Source: JBDWFY01 sp965275915
Lineage (GTDB): Bacteria; Pseudomonadota; Alphaproteobacteria; Rhizobiales; Stappiaceae
DNA length: 64,000 bases
Assembly: GCA_965275915.1 (NCBI GenBank)
Contig: CBDHYI010000008.1
Location: 186,001 to 250,000, forward strand
Reading direction: 5' to 3'
The translations under genes and the position numbers were made by a program. This document shows, piece by piece, positions 8,583 to 15,974 of this stretch (the first letter of the stretch is position 1; each line of letters starts with the position of its first letter). The notes beneath the pieces are model-generated. The model was not told where the DNA came from. It was given only the letters and a program-made list of their open reading frames with translations, and did not search any database.

Positions 8583-9731
8583 ATGCTGATTGCGGTTCTG
8601 ATCACGCTTTTTTACATCATTTTTGTCTGGCTGGTTTTTTTCAAGCTGAAATGGCTGAAATTCAACATGGTCTGGGGCATCGTCTCCTTCTGGGTCGGCG
8701 TGCATCTGCTTCTGATTTTTATTGTCGCATTGCGCTTTTATCAGCCTTTCACAATGGATGCGCACGTCATCCGCCACACGGTTCAGATTGTGCCCCGGCT
8801 GCCGGAACCGACGCTTTTGACAGAGGTGCTGGTGGAGCCGAATGTCCCCGTAAAGAAGGGCGATCCGCTCTATCGGTTTGATCAATCGATATACAGCGCC
8901 CAGGTTGACAATGCCAAAGCGCAGCTCGCCGCCGCAGAGCAGAATGTCAAAATTCTTCAAACGGATATTGAAATTGCCAAGGACGCGCAGGAGCGGGCCG
9001 AAGCGCAGCTTGCCTATGCCAAAACGCAGCAGGAGCGCTACGAGAAACTGGTACCCCAGGGAGGTGGCCGTCAGGATCAGCTTGACCGCTGGAATGAGCA
9101 GGTGCTGGAAGGCGAGGCGGGCGTTAAGGAAGCACAGGCCAATGTCGATAAAGCGCAGCTGGCGTATGAGTCTCAGATTGACGGCGTCAATACAGGCGTC
9201 GCCCAGGCTCAGGCGCAACTTGCCCAGGCCCAGTATTTTCTCGATCAGACGACAATCTATGCGCCTGCGGATGGGATGGTTGTGCTCCAGCAGGCCAAAC
9301 CGGGCCTGGTTGTGGGGACGTTCCGCATCGGGGCGATTGCCAGTTTCGTGACGGACGACGATCCGTTTTTCCTTGGAACCTTTCGGCAGCAGAACCTGAA
9401 ATTCGTCCGGCCGGGCCAGGAAATCGAGGTCGCGCTCGATCTGTATCCGGGCGAAGTCTTTACCGGGAAGGTGAAGTCGATCTGGTGGGCCACACGGCAG
9501 GGGCAATATCAGCCCTCCGGCCGGCTGCCGGGTTTTCTTATTCCCAAACTGCCGGGCCGGATCGCCGTTGAGTTCGATGTCGAGCTGCCGGAGGGGCACC
9601 ATATGCCGGGCGGTGCGCATGGTGCGGTTGCGATTTACACAGGCGGCGGCAAGGGCTTTGAGTTCCTCCGGCGCGTGAATGTCCGGCTCTATTCATGGGC
9701 GAACTTCATCCGCCCCTTTGATCTGCTTTAG
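8583..9731 (+). CDS. HlyD family membrane-fusion protein (YibH/YiaV-like)
   Basis: This is the periplasmic adaptor of an export system. Two N-terminal hydrophobic segments (residues 1-22 and about 30-50) anchor it. The lipoyl half-motifs flank a long Ala/Gln-rich coiled coil (about 95-210), and the beta-barrel domain follows (TIYAPADGMVVLQQAKPGLVV). The closest architecture I know is E. coli YibH/YiaV, partner of DUF3302 proteins. Its TAG stop lies inside the terminal repeat of a truncated MITE-like element, so the last residues (PFDLL) are set by that insertion. The length is still normal. No inner-membrane pump is encoded with it. Confidence 0.93.
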   Translation: MLIAVLITLFYIIFVWLVFFKLKWLKFNMVWGIVSFWVGVHLLLIFIVALRFYQPFTMDAHVIRHTVQIVPRLPEPTLLTEVLVEPNVPVKKGDPLYRFDQSIYSAQVDNAKAQLAAAEQNVKILQTDIEIAKDAQERAEAQLAYAKTQQERYEKLVPQGGGRQDQLDRWNEQVLEGEAGVKEAQANVDKAQLAYESQIDGVNTGVAQAQAQLAQAQYFLDQTTIYAPADGMVVLQQAKPGLVVGTFRIGAIASFVTDDDPFFLGTFRQQNLKFVRPGQEIEVALDLYPGEVFTGKVKSIWWATRQGQYQPSGRLPGFLIPKLPGRIAVEFDVELPEGHHMPGGAHGAVAIYTGGGKGFEFLRRVNVRLYSWANFIRPFDLL

Positions 9732-9832
9732 GCTCAGGACCCATTCATTTCATGCAATTCTGTTTTGAAAGAAATGTTCGAATGGAGAGAAACAGGGGGA
9801 AGCGAAGGATGGATACCTTTGCGAACCCTGGG
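9729..9832. mobile_element. truncated MITE-like repeat, copy 3 (left half only)
   Basis: About 104 bases match the left part of copies 1 and 2, from the terminal TAGGCTCAGGACCCATT through the first hairpin arm to the CCCTGG segment. The right half is missing. The left terminus supplies the stop codon of the HlyD-like gene, and the broken end abuts the start of the outer-membrane factor gene, giving a G-rich run that can act as its ribosome-binding site. Confidence 0.75.
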
Positions 9833-9840
9833 GGATGCGC

Positions 9841-11439
9841 ATGGGTGTTCTGAGCGGAAATGGAGGGAATGTGCCGCAGGCCCGGTCGGAAGTCCGAACA
9901 AGTTCCCGGCTTCTTGCCATAATTGCGGGGGCGCTGCTGCTGTCCGGCTGCATCATGATCGGGCCCGATTTTGTAACGCCGCAAACGCCCGTGGTGGAGC
10001 GCTGGAAGGAAGCCAACGATCTGAAGCCCAGTTCCGCGAGCGGCCTGACCAGCCGCAGCGAACCGGTGGTCACCTGGTGGCAGACCTTTAACGATCCGGT
10101 CCTCAATCAGCTGATCGACGAGGCCTATCGGCAGAACCTGTCGCTTCAGATTGCCGGGGCGCGGGTTCTTGAGGCCAGAGCCCAGCTTGGGATCGCATTT
10201 GGCGAGTTGTTTCCGCAGACCCAGCGCGTGGGCGCCGGATATGAAAGGCGCAAAATCAGCGACAACTTTTCTCCGGCTCGGGACATTGAACGGTTTATCG
10301 GTCTGGATCTTGATTTTGCCCATTGGGACGCTGGATTTGACGCAAGCTGGGAAATCGATATCTGGGGCGGCATTCGTCGGGGTGTCCAGTCGGCCAGGGC
10401 CAATCTGGCGAGCCAGATTGCCAGCTACGACGATGCGCTTGTGACGCTGACCGGTGATGTTGCGACGGTTTACGTCAATATACGGGCGTTGCAGGCCGGC
10501 TTGGGTATCGCCTGGAAAAATGTGCAGTTGCAGGAAAAGTCCCTGCAAATAACCGAACTCAGGTTCAGGAACGGCGTCACGACAGAACTTGATGTCGAGG
10601 AAGCAAAGACGCTTCTGAACAACACCAAGGCGATCGTTCCGGGCCTTCAGATCGAGTTGGAACAGTCGCTGAATGCGCTCGCTGTGCTGCTTGGCAAAGC
10701 GCCTGAAGATATGGAGAAACTGCTTGGAAAATATGGCCGCATCCCACGCGCAAAGTCGAAAGTGGCCGTCGGCATTCCCAACCAGTTGCTCCGGCGCCGG
10801 CCTGACATTCGGGCGGCGGAAATGGAAGCGGCCGCTCAGGCGGCGCAGATCGGCGTGGCGCTCAACGATCTTTATCCGCAGTTCGTGCTGGTCGGTCAGA
10901 TTGGTGTCCGGGCGACAGACACGTCCGATCTGCTGCAGGGGAACAGCGTCACCGGGGTCATCAATCCGGGGATTGTCTGGAATATCTTCAATTACGGCCG
11001 CATCAAGAACAATGTCCGGGTTCAGGACGCCCGGTACCAGGAGTTGATCGCCAACTATCAGAACACGGTCATCTCCGCCTACATGGAAGTCGAGAACGCG
11101 CTGGTGGCCTATAAAAAGTCCCGCACCCAGGCGGTTTATTACGGCCGCAGCGTGGCCGCCTCGCGAAAAGCCTCTGACGTTGCATTGCTGCAATATCAGG
11201 ACGGAACGGCAGATTATTCCCGCGTTCTGAACACCCAGTCTGCTGTGCTCAAGGCGGAAAGCAATCTGATCTCAACCAGAGCCGAAGTCGCATCCAATCT
11301 CGTGGCGCTCTACAAGGCGCTGGGCGGCGGATGGCAGGTGCGTGTCGGCCAGGAATTCCTGCCCGACACGGTTCTTGCGGAAATGGCGCACCGGACGGAT
11401 TGGGGGGATCTGCTGGCGACCCGCAACGAGCAGAATTAG
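9841..11439 (+). CDS. RND-type outer-membrane efflux lipoprotein (NodT/OprM family)
   Basis: This is the outer-membrane channel of a tripartite exporter, TolC-like and lipid-anchored. The lipobox LLLSGC puts the acylated Cys near residue 37, followed by the family signature MIGPDFVTPQTPVVERW. Two OEP repeats follow, with typical motifs (TWWQTFNDPVLNQLIDEA; VGIPNQLLRRRPDIRAAE). Start is uncertain: ATG 9835, ATG 9841 (G-rich run six bases upstream, contributed by the repeat) and GTG 9871 (after GGAGGG) all work; GTG 9871 may be the original start before the insertion. With the HlyD-like protein it would form an envelope-spanning conduit lacking an obvious pump in this operon. Confidence 0.94.
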   Translation: MGVLSGNGGNVPQARSEVRTSSRLLAIIAGALLLSGCIMIGPDFVTPQTPVVERWKEANDLKPSSASGLTSRSEPVVTWWQTFNDPVLNQLIDEAYRQNLSLQIAGARVLEARAQLGIAFGELFPQTQRVGAGYERRKISDNFSPARDIERFIGLDLDFAHWDAGFDASWEIDIWGGIRRGVQSARANLASQIASYDDALVTLTGDVATVYVNIRALQAGLGIAWKNVQLQEKSLQITELRFRNGVTTELDVEEAKTLLNNTKAIVPGLQIELEQSLNALAVLLGKAPEDMEKLLGKYGRIPRAKSKVAVGIPNQLLRRRPDIRAAEMEAAAQAAQIGVALNDLYPQFVLVGQIGVRATDTSDLLQGNSVTGVINPGIVWNIFNYGRIKNNVRVQDARYQELIANYQNTVISAYMEVENALVAYKKSRTQAVYYGRSVAASRKASDVALLQYQDGTADYSRVLNTQSAVLKAESNLISTRAEVASNLVALYKALGGGWQVRVGQEFLPDTVLAEMAHRTDWGDLLATRNEQN

Positions 11440-11474
11440 CGCGTATCCTGTTTATGTTGGATCATTTGTTGACA

Positions 11475-11510
11475 TAAAAAAGCGCCTTGTTGAGAAAAAC
11501 AGGGCGCTTG
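11475..11510. terminator. bidirectional terminator between efflux gene and SIMPL gene
   Basis: The stem AAGCGCC(TTGTT)/(AACAG)GGCGCTT has one wobble pair and a loop of about six bases. A run of A on its left gives a T run for the minus-strand SIMPL gene; the plus side has a weaker ATTT. Confidence 0.65.
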
Positions 11511-11541
11511 ATTTCGGTCCGGAAATTATGTGCCCGACAGC

Positions 11542-12273
11542 CTACTCCAGAAGTTCCCAGGTCATGTTTACGTTGATCGTCAGGGTCTGCTGACCCTGTT
11601 CAATCGGGGGCGCATCGCCGGGCGCCATCGCCTCCATGCGCACGGCGCGGCCCTGGATTGGCTGATAGCCGCCGCTTTCGTTGATCGACAGAATGCGTCC
11701 AAGTTTCACGCCGGACGCTGCGGCGTAAAGCTCTGCCTTTCGCTTCGCGTTCTCAACGGCTTTTTTTCGGGCTTCGTCGGACAGGGTATCCGCTTCGCTG
11801 ACGATGAAATTGATTCCGCTGATGGTGTTGGCGCCTTCCGTCACCATGGCATCCAGCAGATCGCCGAGTTTGGAGAGGTCGCGGACTCTGACATTGACGT
11901 TGTTAAAGACCCGGTATCCGACAATTCTGCCGCTGCCGGAATAGCTCGACTTGCTGTGATCGTAATTGGGGGAAATGTTGAAGCCGCTGGTCTGTATGTC
12001 TTTGGCGTCGATCCCGGCGGTTTTGATCTTCTCAATGACGGCGGTCATGGCCTTTGAGTTTTCGCTCAAAGCCTCTTTGGCTGATTTTGCTTCCGTTACA
12101 ACGCCGCTGGTAACAGTTGCCATGTCGGGCGCTGCCTGAACATGGCCGGTTCCGGTTATGGACAATTGCGCGACCCGTTCATTGCCGGAGGCGGGCTGGG
12201 CAAACGCGGCGGGCGCTGGCGCAAGGGCCAAAGACATCGCCAGAAACGGGGAGGCAAGGTGCAATAACTTCAT
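11542..12273 (-). CDS. SIMPL domain-containing secreted protein (DUF541)
   Basis: A periplasmic protein of about 243 residues. The signal peptide MKLLHLASPFLAMSLALAPA ends at AFAQ. The body is a single SIMPL domain: RVAQLSITGTGHVQAAPDMA, the SKAMTAVIEKIKTAGIDAKD helix and the terminal LTINVNMTWELLE. The family includes E. coli YggE, linked to oxidative stress tolerance, but no enzymatic activity is established. The open frame extends upstream to 12402, overlapping the preceding gene; ATG 12273 gives a proper signal peptide. It follows the AI-2E-type permease gene by 61 bases on the same strand and may be cotranscribed. Confidence 0.92.
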   Translation of the reverse strand: MKLLHLASPFLAMSLALAPAPAAFAQPASGNERVAQLSITGTGHVQAAPDMATVTSGVVTEAKSAKEALSENSKAMTAVIEKIKTAGIDAKDIQTSGFNISPNYDHSKSSYSGSGRIVGYRVFNNVNVRVRDLSKLGDLLDAMVTEGANTISGINFIVSEADTLSDEARKKAVENAKRKAELYAAASGVKLGRILSINESGGYQPIQGRAVRMEAMAPGDAPPIEQGQQTLTINVNMTWELLE

Positions 12274-12334
12274 AACAAACTCCAAAAAATGAGCCCTGGC
12301 TGCGCGTTCCATTTGGGTATTGCCCGGCCGCCAA

Positions 12335-13402
12335 TCAACCGTGATTGTCGTCCGCTGCGATCGGATCGCCAAGATTGCCATCCTCCGACAAGAGCACGGC
12401 AATTGCTCTGGTGCCGGGAAACTGCGCGCAGACGATCATGATAATCACCGTCAGCGGCACGCACAGAACCATCCCCGTGACGCCCCAGATCGCTCCCCAA
12501 AAAGCCAGCGACAGCATGATGATCAGGGGAGAAATATTCAGACTTGTTCCCATAAGGCGCGGTTCAAGCAGATTGCCGATGGAAAACTGAATAAGGCCAA
12601 GCACGATGGTAATGATGAAAAACGGCCCGAGCGTGTCGTAAAACACCAGCGCCAGCGCTGCCGGAAACAGGACGCCGATCATCGAGCCGATGGTCGGAAT
12701 GTAATTGAGCAGGAAGGCGATGAAGCCGAACAGCGGCGCGTAGGGAAGGCCGAACAGCGTCAGGCAGACACCGGTCAGCACACCTGTCAGGACACTGACG
12801 GCGGTTTTGATGCCGACATAGTGGCGGACCCGCCCGGCGATCTCCTGACGCATGGCAAGTGCCACTTCGGTTTTTTCCGGCCCGGCAAACAAAGCCCGCA
12901 GCTTCTTGTCAAAGGTGCTTTGTTCAAACAGCAGGAAAATGACATAAATGAAAACCAGCGAGGCCGAACCGGCCATCGTTGTCAGGGCGCTGGCCATGCC
13001 GGTTGCCAACTGGGTCAGGATGTTGTCCGGCAGCATTTCACGGATATCGAGTTCCTCTTCCAGGCCGAGCTTTTCCGTAGCGCTGGCAAGGATTTCCTCC
13101 AGGCGGGCCTGATAGGTCGGCGCATCTCCGGCCAGTGCCGTCAGATTCCCCACGATCAGTTCGACGATCATATTCAGGGTGACGCCGATGGCTGTCAGTG
13201 CCAGAAGCAGCGTCAGCCAGCGCGGCAGGCCCGTTTTTGAGATCTTCACCGATTCAATCGACCGGGCGAGCGTGTCGATCATGTACCAGACGATCAGGGC
13301 GATAACAAAAGGCAGGAGCAAAGACCGCCCCAGATAGAGCAGCCACCCGATCAGAAAGATGATCAGAACCGTCGCGGCAGCATTTATAAGCGAGCTGTTC
13401 AT
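12335..13402 (-). CDS. AI-2E family transporter (PerM/TqsA/YdiK superfamily)
   Basis: A polytopic inner-membrane permease of 355 residues with about eight hydrophobic segments. Family landmarks are two hydrophobic N-terminal segments, a soluble amphipathic stretch (about 95-145) and the conserved PYAPLFGFIAFLLNYIPTIG, followed by LLEPRLMGTSLNISPLIIML. Members export autoinducer-2, sodium/protons or other solutes; the substrate cannot be read from sequence. ATG 13402 has GAGGG seven bases upstream and is preferred over the upstream TTG at 13414. It heads a minus-strand pair with the SIMPL gene. Confidence 0.93.
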   Translation of the reverse strand: MNSSLINAAATVLIIFLIGWLLYLGRSLLLPFVIALIVWYMIDTLARSIESVKISKTGLPRWLTLLLALTAIGVTLNMIVELIVGNLTALAGDAPTYQARLEEILASATEKLGLEEELDIREMLPDNILTQLATGMASALTTMAGSASLVFIYVIFLLFEQSTFDKKLRALFAGPEKTEVALAMRQEIAGRVRHYVGIKTAVSVLTGVLTGVCLTLFGLPYAPLFGFIAFLLNYIPTIGSMIGVLFPAALALVFYDTLGPFFIITIVLGLIQFSIGNLLEPRLMGTSLNISPLIIMLSLAFWGAIWGVTGMVLCVPLTVIIMIVCAQFPGTRAIAVLLSEDGNLGDPIAADDNHG

Positions 13403-13679
13403 GGGCGCCCTCAAGTCTTCATTCGGCTACGTCTAAGAGGTATCTTGGTTTGCAGGTGTTTTCCACTCCTGCAGCCGTTTTGGATCGCACAAGGGCGGGC
13501 AAAACAGAATTCGCCGATTCCATCCCCTGAATTGAACCGGGACCTTGCTTCTCCAACGAACATTGGTGTAGAGACAATGCCCTGCCTTTGGGAGCACCGG
13601 TTCGCGGCAAGCTGAAGCGGTGTCCGAAAAAGCAGGTGCGCATCGCACAAAGGCAGCTCCGACTGCGCGGTGTCACAAA
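13403..13679. other. intergenic region upstream of the tRNA, no gene seen
   Basis: About 280 bases between the AI-2E-type gene and the tRNA. Short open frames on the minus strand overlap each other in several frames and look like shadows. It presumably holds the promoters for both flanking genes, but I cannot place hexamers with confidence. Confidence 0.4.
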
Positions 13680-13756
13680 GGGCCTGTAGCTCAACTGGTT
13701 AGAGCCGTCCGCTCATAACGGATTGGTTGGGGGTTCGAGTCCCTCCGGGCCCACCA
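13680..13756 (+). tRNA. tRNA with CAU anticodon, probably tRNA-Ile2 (lysidine-modified)
   Basis: A full cloverleaf of 77 bases with encoded CCA. The acceptor stem GGGCCTG pairs with CGGGCCC; the D arm is GCTC/GAGC. The anticodon stem GTCCG/CGGAT closes the loop CTCATAA, and the T arm is GGGGG-TTCGAGT-CCCTC. A CAU anticodon could be elongator Met, initiator or Ile2. The GGGCCTGTAGCTCA body resembles alphaproteobacterial tRNA-Ile(CAU) as I remember it, and initiator features (unpaired 1:72, GGG/CCC anticodon stem) are absent. The 3' end is the attachment site of the relic prophage downstream. Confidence 0.9.
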
Positions 13757-13757
13757 C
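13738..13757 (+). repeat. attL-like direct repeat in tRNA 3' end
   Basis: AGTCCCTCCGGGCCCACCAC covers the T-arm and acceptor end of the tRNA. It recurs with one mismatch at 17184-17203, delimiting a 3.4-kb segment that begins with an integrase remnant. This is the layout left by tRNA-targeting tyrosine integrases. Confidence 0.75.
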
Positions 13758-13837
13758 TAATTTTCTAAGTATTTGAATTAATTGAATTAATTCGATTTTT
13801 GCCCACACCTAGTGGCAAGGTGTGGGCGGTTTGTGTA

Positions 13838-14395
13838 CTAACTTTGTTCATTCGCAAGTCCTTTGCTCGCCATGATGGCCATGCGCCGACGGTTCGCATC
13901 GCGGGTATAAATCATTGCCGTTTTGATATCCGTCCAACCCATAATCGCCATTAACTGATGTTCCGACGCCCCGTCTTCAGCCAGGCGCTGTGCGGCGTTT
14001 TTCCGCAGGCCATGTGACGACTTACTGATTCCGGCCGCATCGCATTTGGATCGGAACCAGTTTCCAAACCCGTCTTTTTTGAACGGCTTGCCGTATTCGG
14101 TGAGCAGATAGATCATATCTCCGGCCGGACCGGCGTCGATGGCTTCCTGAAGCGGCTCCACGATCTGGATATAGGCAACGACCGGCTTTTTGGCTGATAC
14201 AGATTTAACTGTCTCAATCTCGATGACGCCGTTGCGGACAAACTGCCTTCCAAGCCGAACCAGATCGGACCGTCTCAGACCGGTATAGAAAACCAGTTCA
14301 AACGCCAGCCGCGGCTTGGTGCCGAGCGGGTAGTGTTTACGGAACTGCTGGATCTCCGCTTGCGTCCATGGCGGGAAGCCGTCTGTGTTGATCGT
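13838..14395 (-). pseudogene. phage-type tyrosine integrase, C-terminal fragment
   Basis: About 185 residues of the catalytic domain of a tyrosine recombinase remain. The first catalytic Arg is in VFYTGLRRSDLVRLG, the HxxR motif in SSHGLRKNAAQRLAEDG, and the final segment is IMGWTDIKTAMIYTRDANRR with the nucleophile Tyr. The N-terminal arm-binding and core-binding domains are missing. Homology begins near INTDGFPPWTQAEI (about 14392), and further upstream the frame runs antisense through a different phage gene. The fragment therefore arose by deletion of the prophage interior. It lies 82 bases from the tRNA and points toward it, as integrases at att sites often do. Confidence 0.85.
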
Positions 14396-14701
14396 CGGGT
14401 TCCACTCGCATTGATGGCAACGATACTCATTCAGACGGCGGGCGCTGTTTGGTGGGCATCCGGAATCAACACCCGCGTCGCCCATCTGGAAGATGCAACC
14501 AGAGGTGACAGTGAATTTGTTCAGCGGGTTACTACCGTCGAGACCGAAGTGCGCTCTGTGAAGGAATATGTGCGGCGCATCGACAGCAAGCTTGACCGGC
14601 TGTTTGAGCACAGTAGATGGTCAATGGATGGCGAACAAAAGAGGCTCAGGAGCTTGTCAGGGAGCTACACCAAAAATTCGAGAACGACTACAGGAAGGTA
14701 G
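14390..14701 (+). pseudogene. phage holin-like / small coiled-coil membrane protein, 5'-truncated remnant
   Basis: The readable part is a single membrane segment (RVPLALMATILIQTAGAVWWA) followed by a heptad-rich helix (INTRVAHLEDATRGDSEF, VETEVRSVKEYVRRIDSKLD). This layout is typical of small membrane proteins in alphaproteobacterial phages, often annotated as holin-like or DUF2730-like. Codons upstream of VDRRVP come from the abutting integrase fragment, so the native start is lost. The last 28 residues after KLDRLFEH overlap a better-looking small frame at 14617 and may reflect a frameshift. Function in lysis is an inference. Confidence 0.5.
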
Positions 14702-14781
14702 CCGAACACCTTGCAAATGAGCTTGTCCGGCTACCAGATGTTGACGAAAGGAGAGTCTTACAACTCGGACTCAGCCAATAG
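14617..14781 (+). CDS. small phage-type hypothetical protein (54 aa)
   Basis: This short frame starts at ATG 14617 (MVNGWRTKEAQELVREL) and ends LPDVDERRVLQLGLSQ. It is strongly helical and charged, as phage structural-accessory or lysis-region proteins often are, and directly follows the holin-like remnant. No family is recognised. A TAG stop lies in frame just before the ATG, so the start is well bounded. It may be a decayed prophage passenger. Confidence 0.4.
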   Translation: MVNGWRTKEAQELVRELHQKFENDYRKVAEHLANELVRLPDVDERRVLQLGLSQ

Positions 14782-14782
14782 A

Positions 14783-15130
14783 TCAAGGCACATCAATTTT
14801 TTTTTGCTGGTTGTTCGCACCTACTACTTCGACACCCTTCTTTCCCATCGACCCATGGAACGAGTAAGTTGCTGTGTATGGCCAAGTGGTTGGTAAGCAA
14901 ATGTCTCCTTGGCATCCTATAACCTCGATTTCCCAGTAGTCTGGGATAACTCCGTAGTATACTGGATTCAGGTCCACTTTCATGTTGATGCAAGGTTTAT
15001 GCCCACTCACTATTAGTACGTGTGTTCCATTGACTGTGCCGGGGCGAACTTCTGCGTGTTCAAACTCGATTCTAAAACAATTTTCTGATAGTGGCAGATC
15101 TTTCAGAACATCGATGCTTCGTGCACTCAT
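14783..15130 (-). CDS. hypothetical protein (115 aa) in prophage remnant
   Basis: The protein MSARSIDVLKDLPLSENCFR... has no recognised family. Its predicted character is beta-rich and soluble, with four cysteines (for example EVIGCQGDICLP) and no signal peptide. ATG 15130 has GGAG eight bases upstream, so I prefer it to the TTG four codons earlier. Base composition is clearly more AT-rich than the chromosomal genes around the island. It is likely island cargo; function unknown. Confidence 0.5.
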   Translation of the reverse strand: MSARSIDVLKDLPLSENCFRIEFEHAEVRPGTVNGTHVLIVSGHKPCINMKVDLNPVYYGVIPDYWEIEVIGCQGDICLPTTWPYTATYSFHGSMGKKGVEVVGANNQQKKIDVP

Positions 15131-15312
15131 TACTATCTCCAATTTTTACTTAAAAAGTATTTGATAAAACGGATAGATGGTACACCCAACGCCAGATCTA
15201 TCAATTGTAATTTATGACTTGCTAATTTTACTTCTTTGAATGATCTGCAATTTCAAACTCGCTCAATCAATTGCGCGCCGCTTGCCTTATTTGATCACAC
15301 TTCATGACTGAC

Positions 15313-15390
15313 ATGATAGCTCACCAACTGGCAAAAGACCTTCAGCGTCCCTTGCCAGATGGTTCCCTGCAGATCGTTGCGTGGGGCTAA
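15313..15390 (+). pseudogene. possible C-terminal scrap of an SRAP/YedK-type gene
   Basis: A 25-codon frame ends DLQRPLPDGSLQIVAWG and is followed by a small hairpin with a T run (15403-15424). The ending resembles the C-termini of SOS-response-associated peptidase (YedK/HMCES) proteins as I remember them. Upstream sequence does not continue the gene. Very short, so low confidence; it would be another deletion scrap of the prophage or its host flank. Confidence 0.2.
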
Positions 15391-15402
15391 AAGCAAGACA
15401 GT

Positions 15403-15424
15403 AGCCCCTGTAGCGGGCTCTTTT
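15403..15424 (+). terminator. weak intrinsic terminator in prophage remnant
   Basis: AGCCC and GGGCT arms (five pairs, loop of about seven) are followed by CTTTT. It sits just after the 15313-15390 scrap and before a palindrome. Confidence 0.4.
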
Positions 15425-15445
15425 GTGCGGACTGGCATCGGCATG

Positions 15446-15465
15446 AAAGTGAACTAGTTCACTTT
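15446..15465. promoter_or_regulatory. perfect 20-bp palindrome, likely operator
   Basis: AAAGTGAACTAGTTCACTTT is a perfect inverted repeat; a further half-site-like AAGTTCAC follows three bases later. It lies about 60 bases upstream of a short lipoprotein-like start (15527) inside the prophage remnant. The form fits a dimeric repressor operator; the cognate repressor is not present in the remnant. Confidence 0.45.
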
Positions 15466-15526
15466 ACCAAGTTCACCGGTTGTGTTCGTTTGTCAACTGC
15501 AACACAAACTTGAGATAGGGGTTCTT

Positions 15527-15752
15527 ATGAGGAGAGCTATTTCTGTTGTTTGCTTGGCATTGTTTGTAGGAGCGCTGAGCGTGCAATAAGCGTCCGCTCA
15601 CGGGTGAGGGTGTCGGAAAGACAGTCCACCCGGTAAATGCTGTCATGCCGGATCACAGCCCTACCACTGTCATTAATCGACAAAATCCTAAAGGTCCCAT
15701 CGACTTGCCCGCTGTAGATACCCCCTATGGCGGGCTTTTTTGGTACATGTGA
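15527..15752 (+). pseudogene. small phage lipoprotein gene, frameshifted
   Basis: ATG 15527 opens a signal-peptide-like run (MRRAISVVCLALFVGALSV) that stops at 15587. One base earlier in phase the reading continues for 56 codons from a Cys (CNKRPLTGEGVGKTVHPVNA), ending at a TGA at 15750. A single lost base near 15582 would restore a lipobox of the form L-S-x-C, so a small lipoprotein gene with a deletion is the simplest reading. A terminator-like hairpin overlaps its 3' end. Its role might be in lysis (spanin-like) or surface exclusion; not recognised. Confidence 0.4.
15707..15741 (+). terminator. intrinsic terminator at end of frameshifted lipoprotein gene
   Basis: GCCCGC and GCGGGC arms around a 17-base loop are followed by six T. 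Confidence 0.5.
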
Positions 15753-15788
15753 TAGTTGTGCGTCCGCATCTCCTGGGACAAACCCACG

Positions 15789-15974
15789 CTATCTAGTGCT
15801 GAAGTCTAAAAGGCATTGGATTGCTAATCCGTCTAACTGAATTTCACCGCCCCGCGCTGAACACTGGTAGGCTCCAAAAGAATTCCACGCTACGTAGATT
15901 GCTGCCAATACTAGCAAAATTACAAACAAATTACGTTTGTGATTTGTCGATGAAGTCGAAGTACTATCGCTCAT
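15789..15974 (-). CDS. small single-span membrane protein (61 aa), island cargo
   Basis: The protein has a polar N-terminus (MSDSTSTSSTNHKRN), one membrane segment (LFVILLVLAAIYVAWNSF) and a short tail with two Cys (AYQCSARGGEIQ, AIQCLL). GAGGG lies nine bases before the ATG. It overlaps the 3' end of the upstream 79-codon gene by 11 bases, indicating translational coupling. No family recognised. Confidence 0.5.
   Translation of the reverse strand: MSDSTSTSSTNHKRNLFVILLVLAAIYVAWNSFGAYQCSARGGEIQLDGLAIQCLLDFSTR

Noticed and set aside
8040..9620. A 526-codon minus-strand frame opposite the DUF3302 and HlyD genes
   Set aside because: Shadow of well-supported plus-strand genes; no recognisable domain.
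9745..11193. A 482-codon minus-strand frame opposite the outer-membrane factor
   Set aside because: Antisense shadow; composition typical of a reverse frame.
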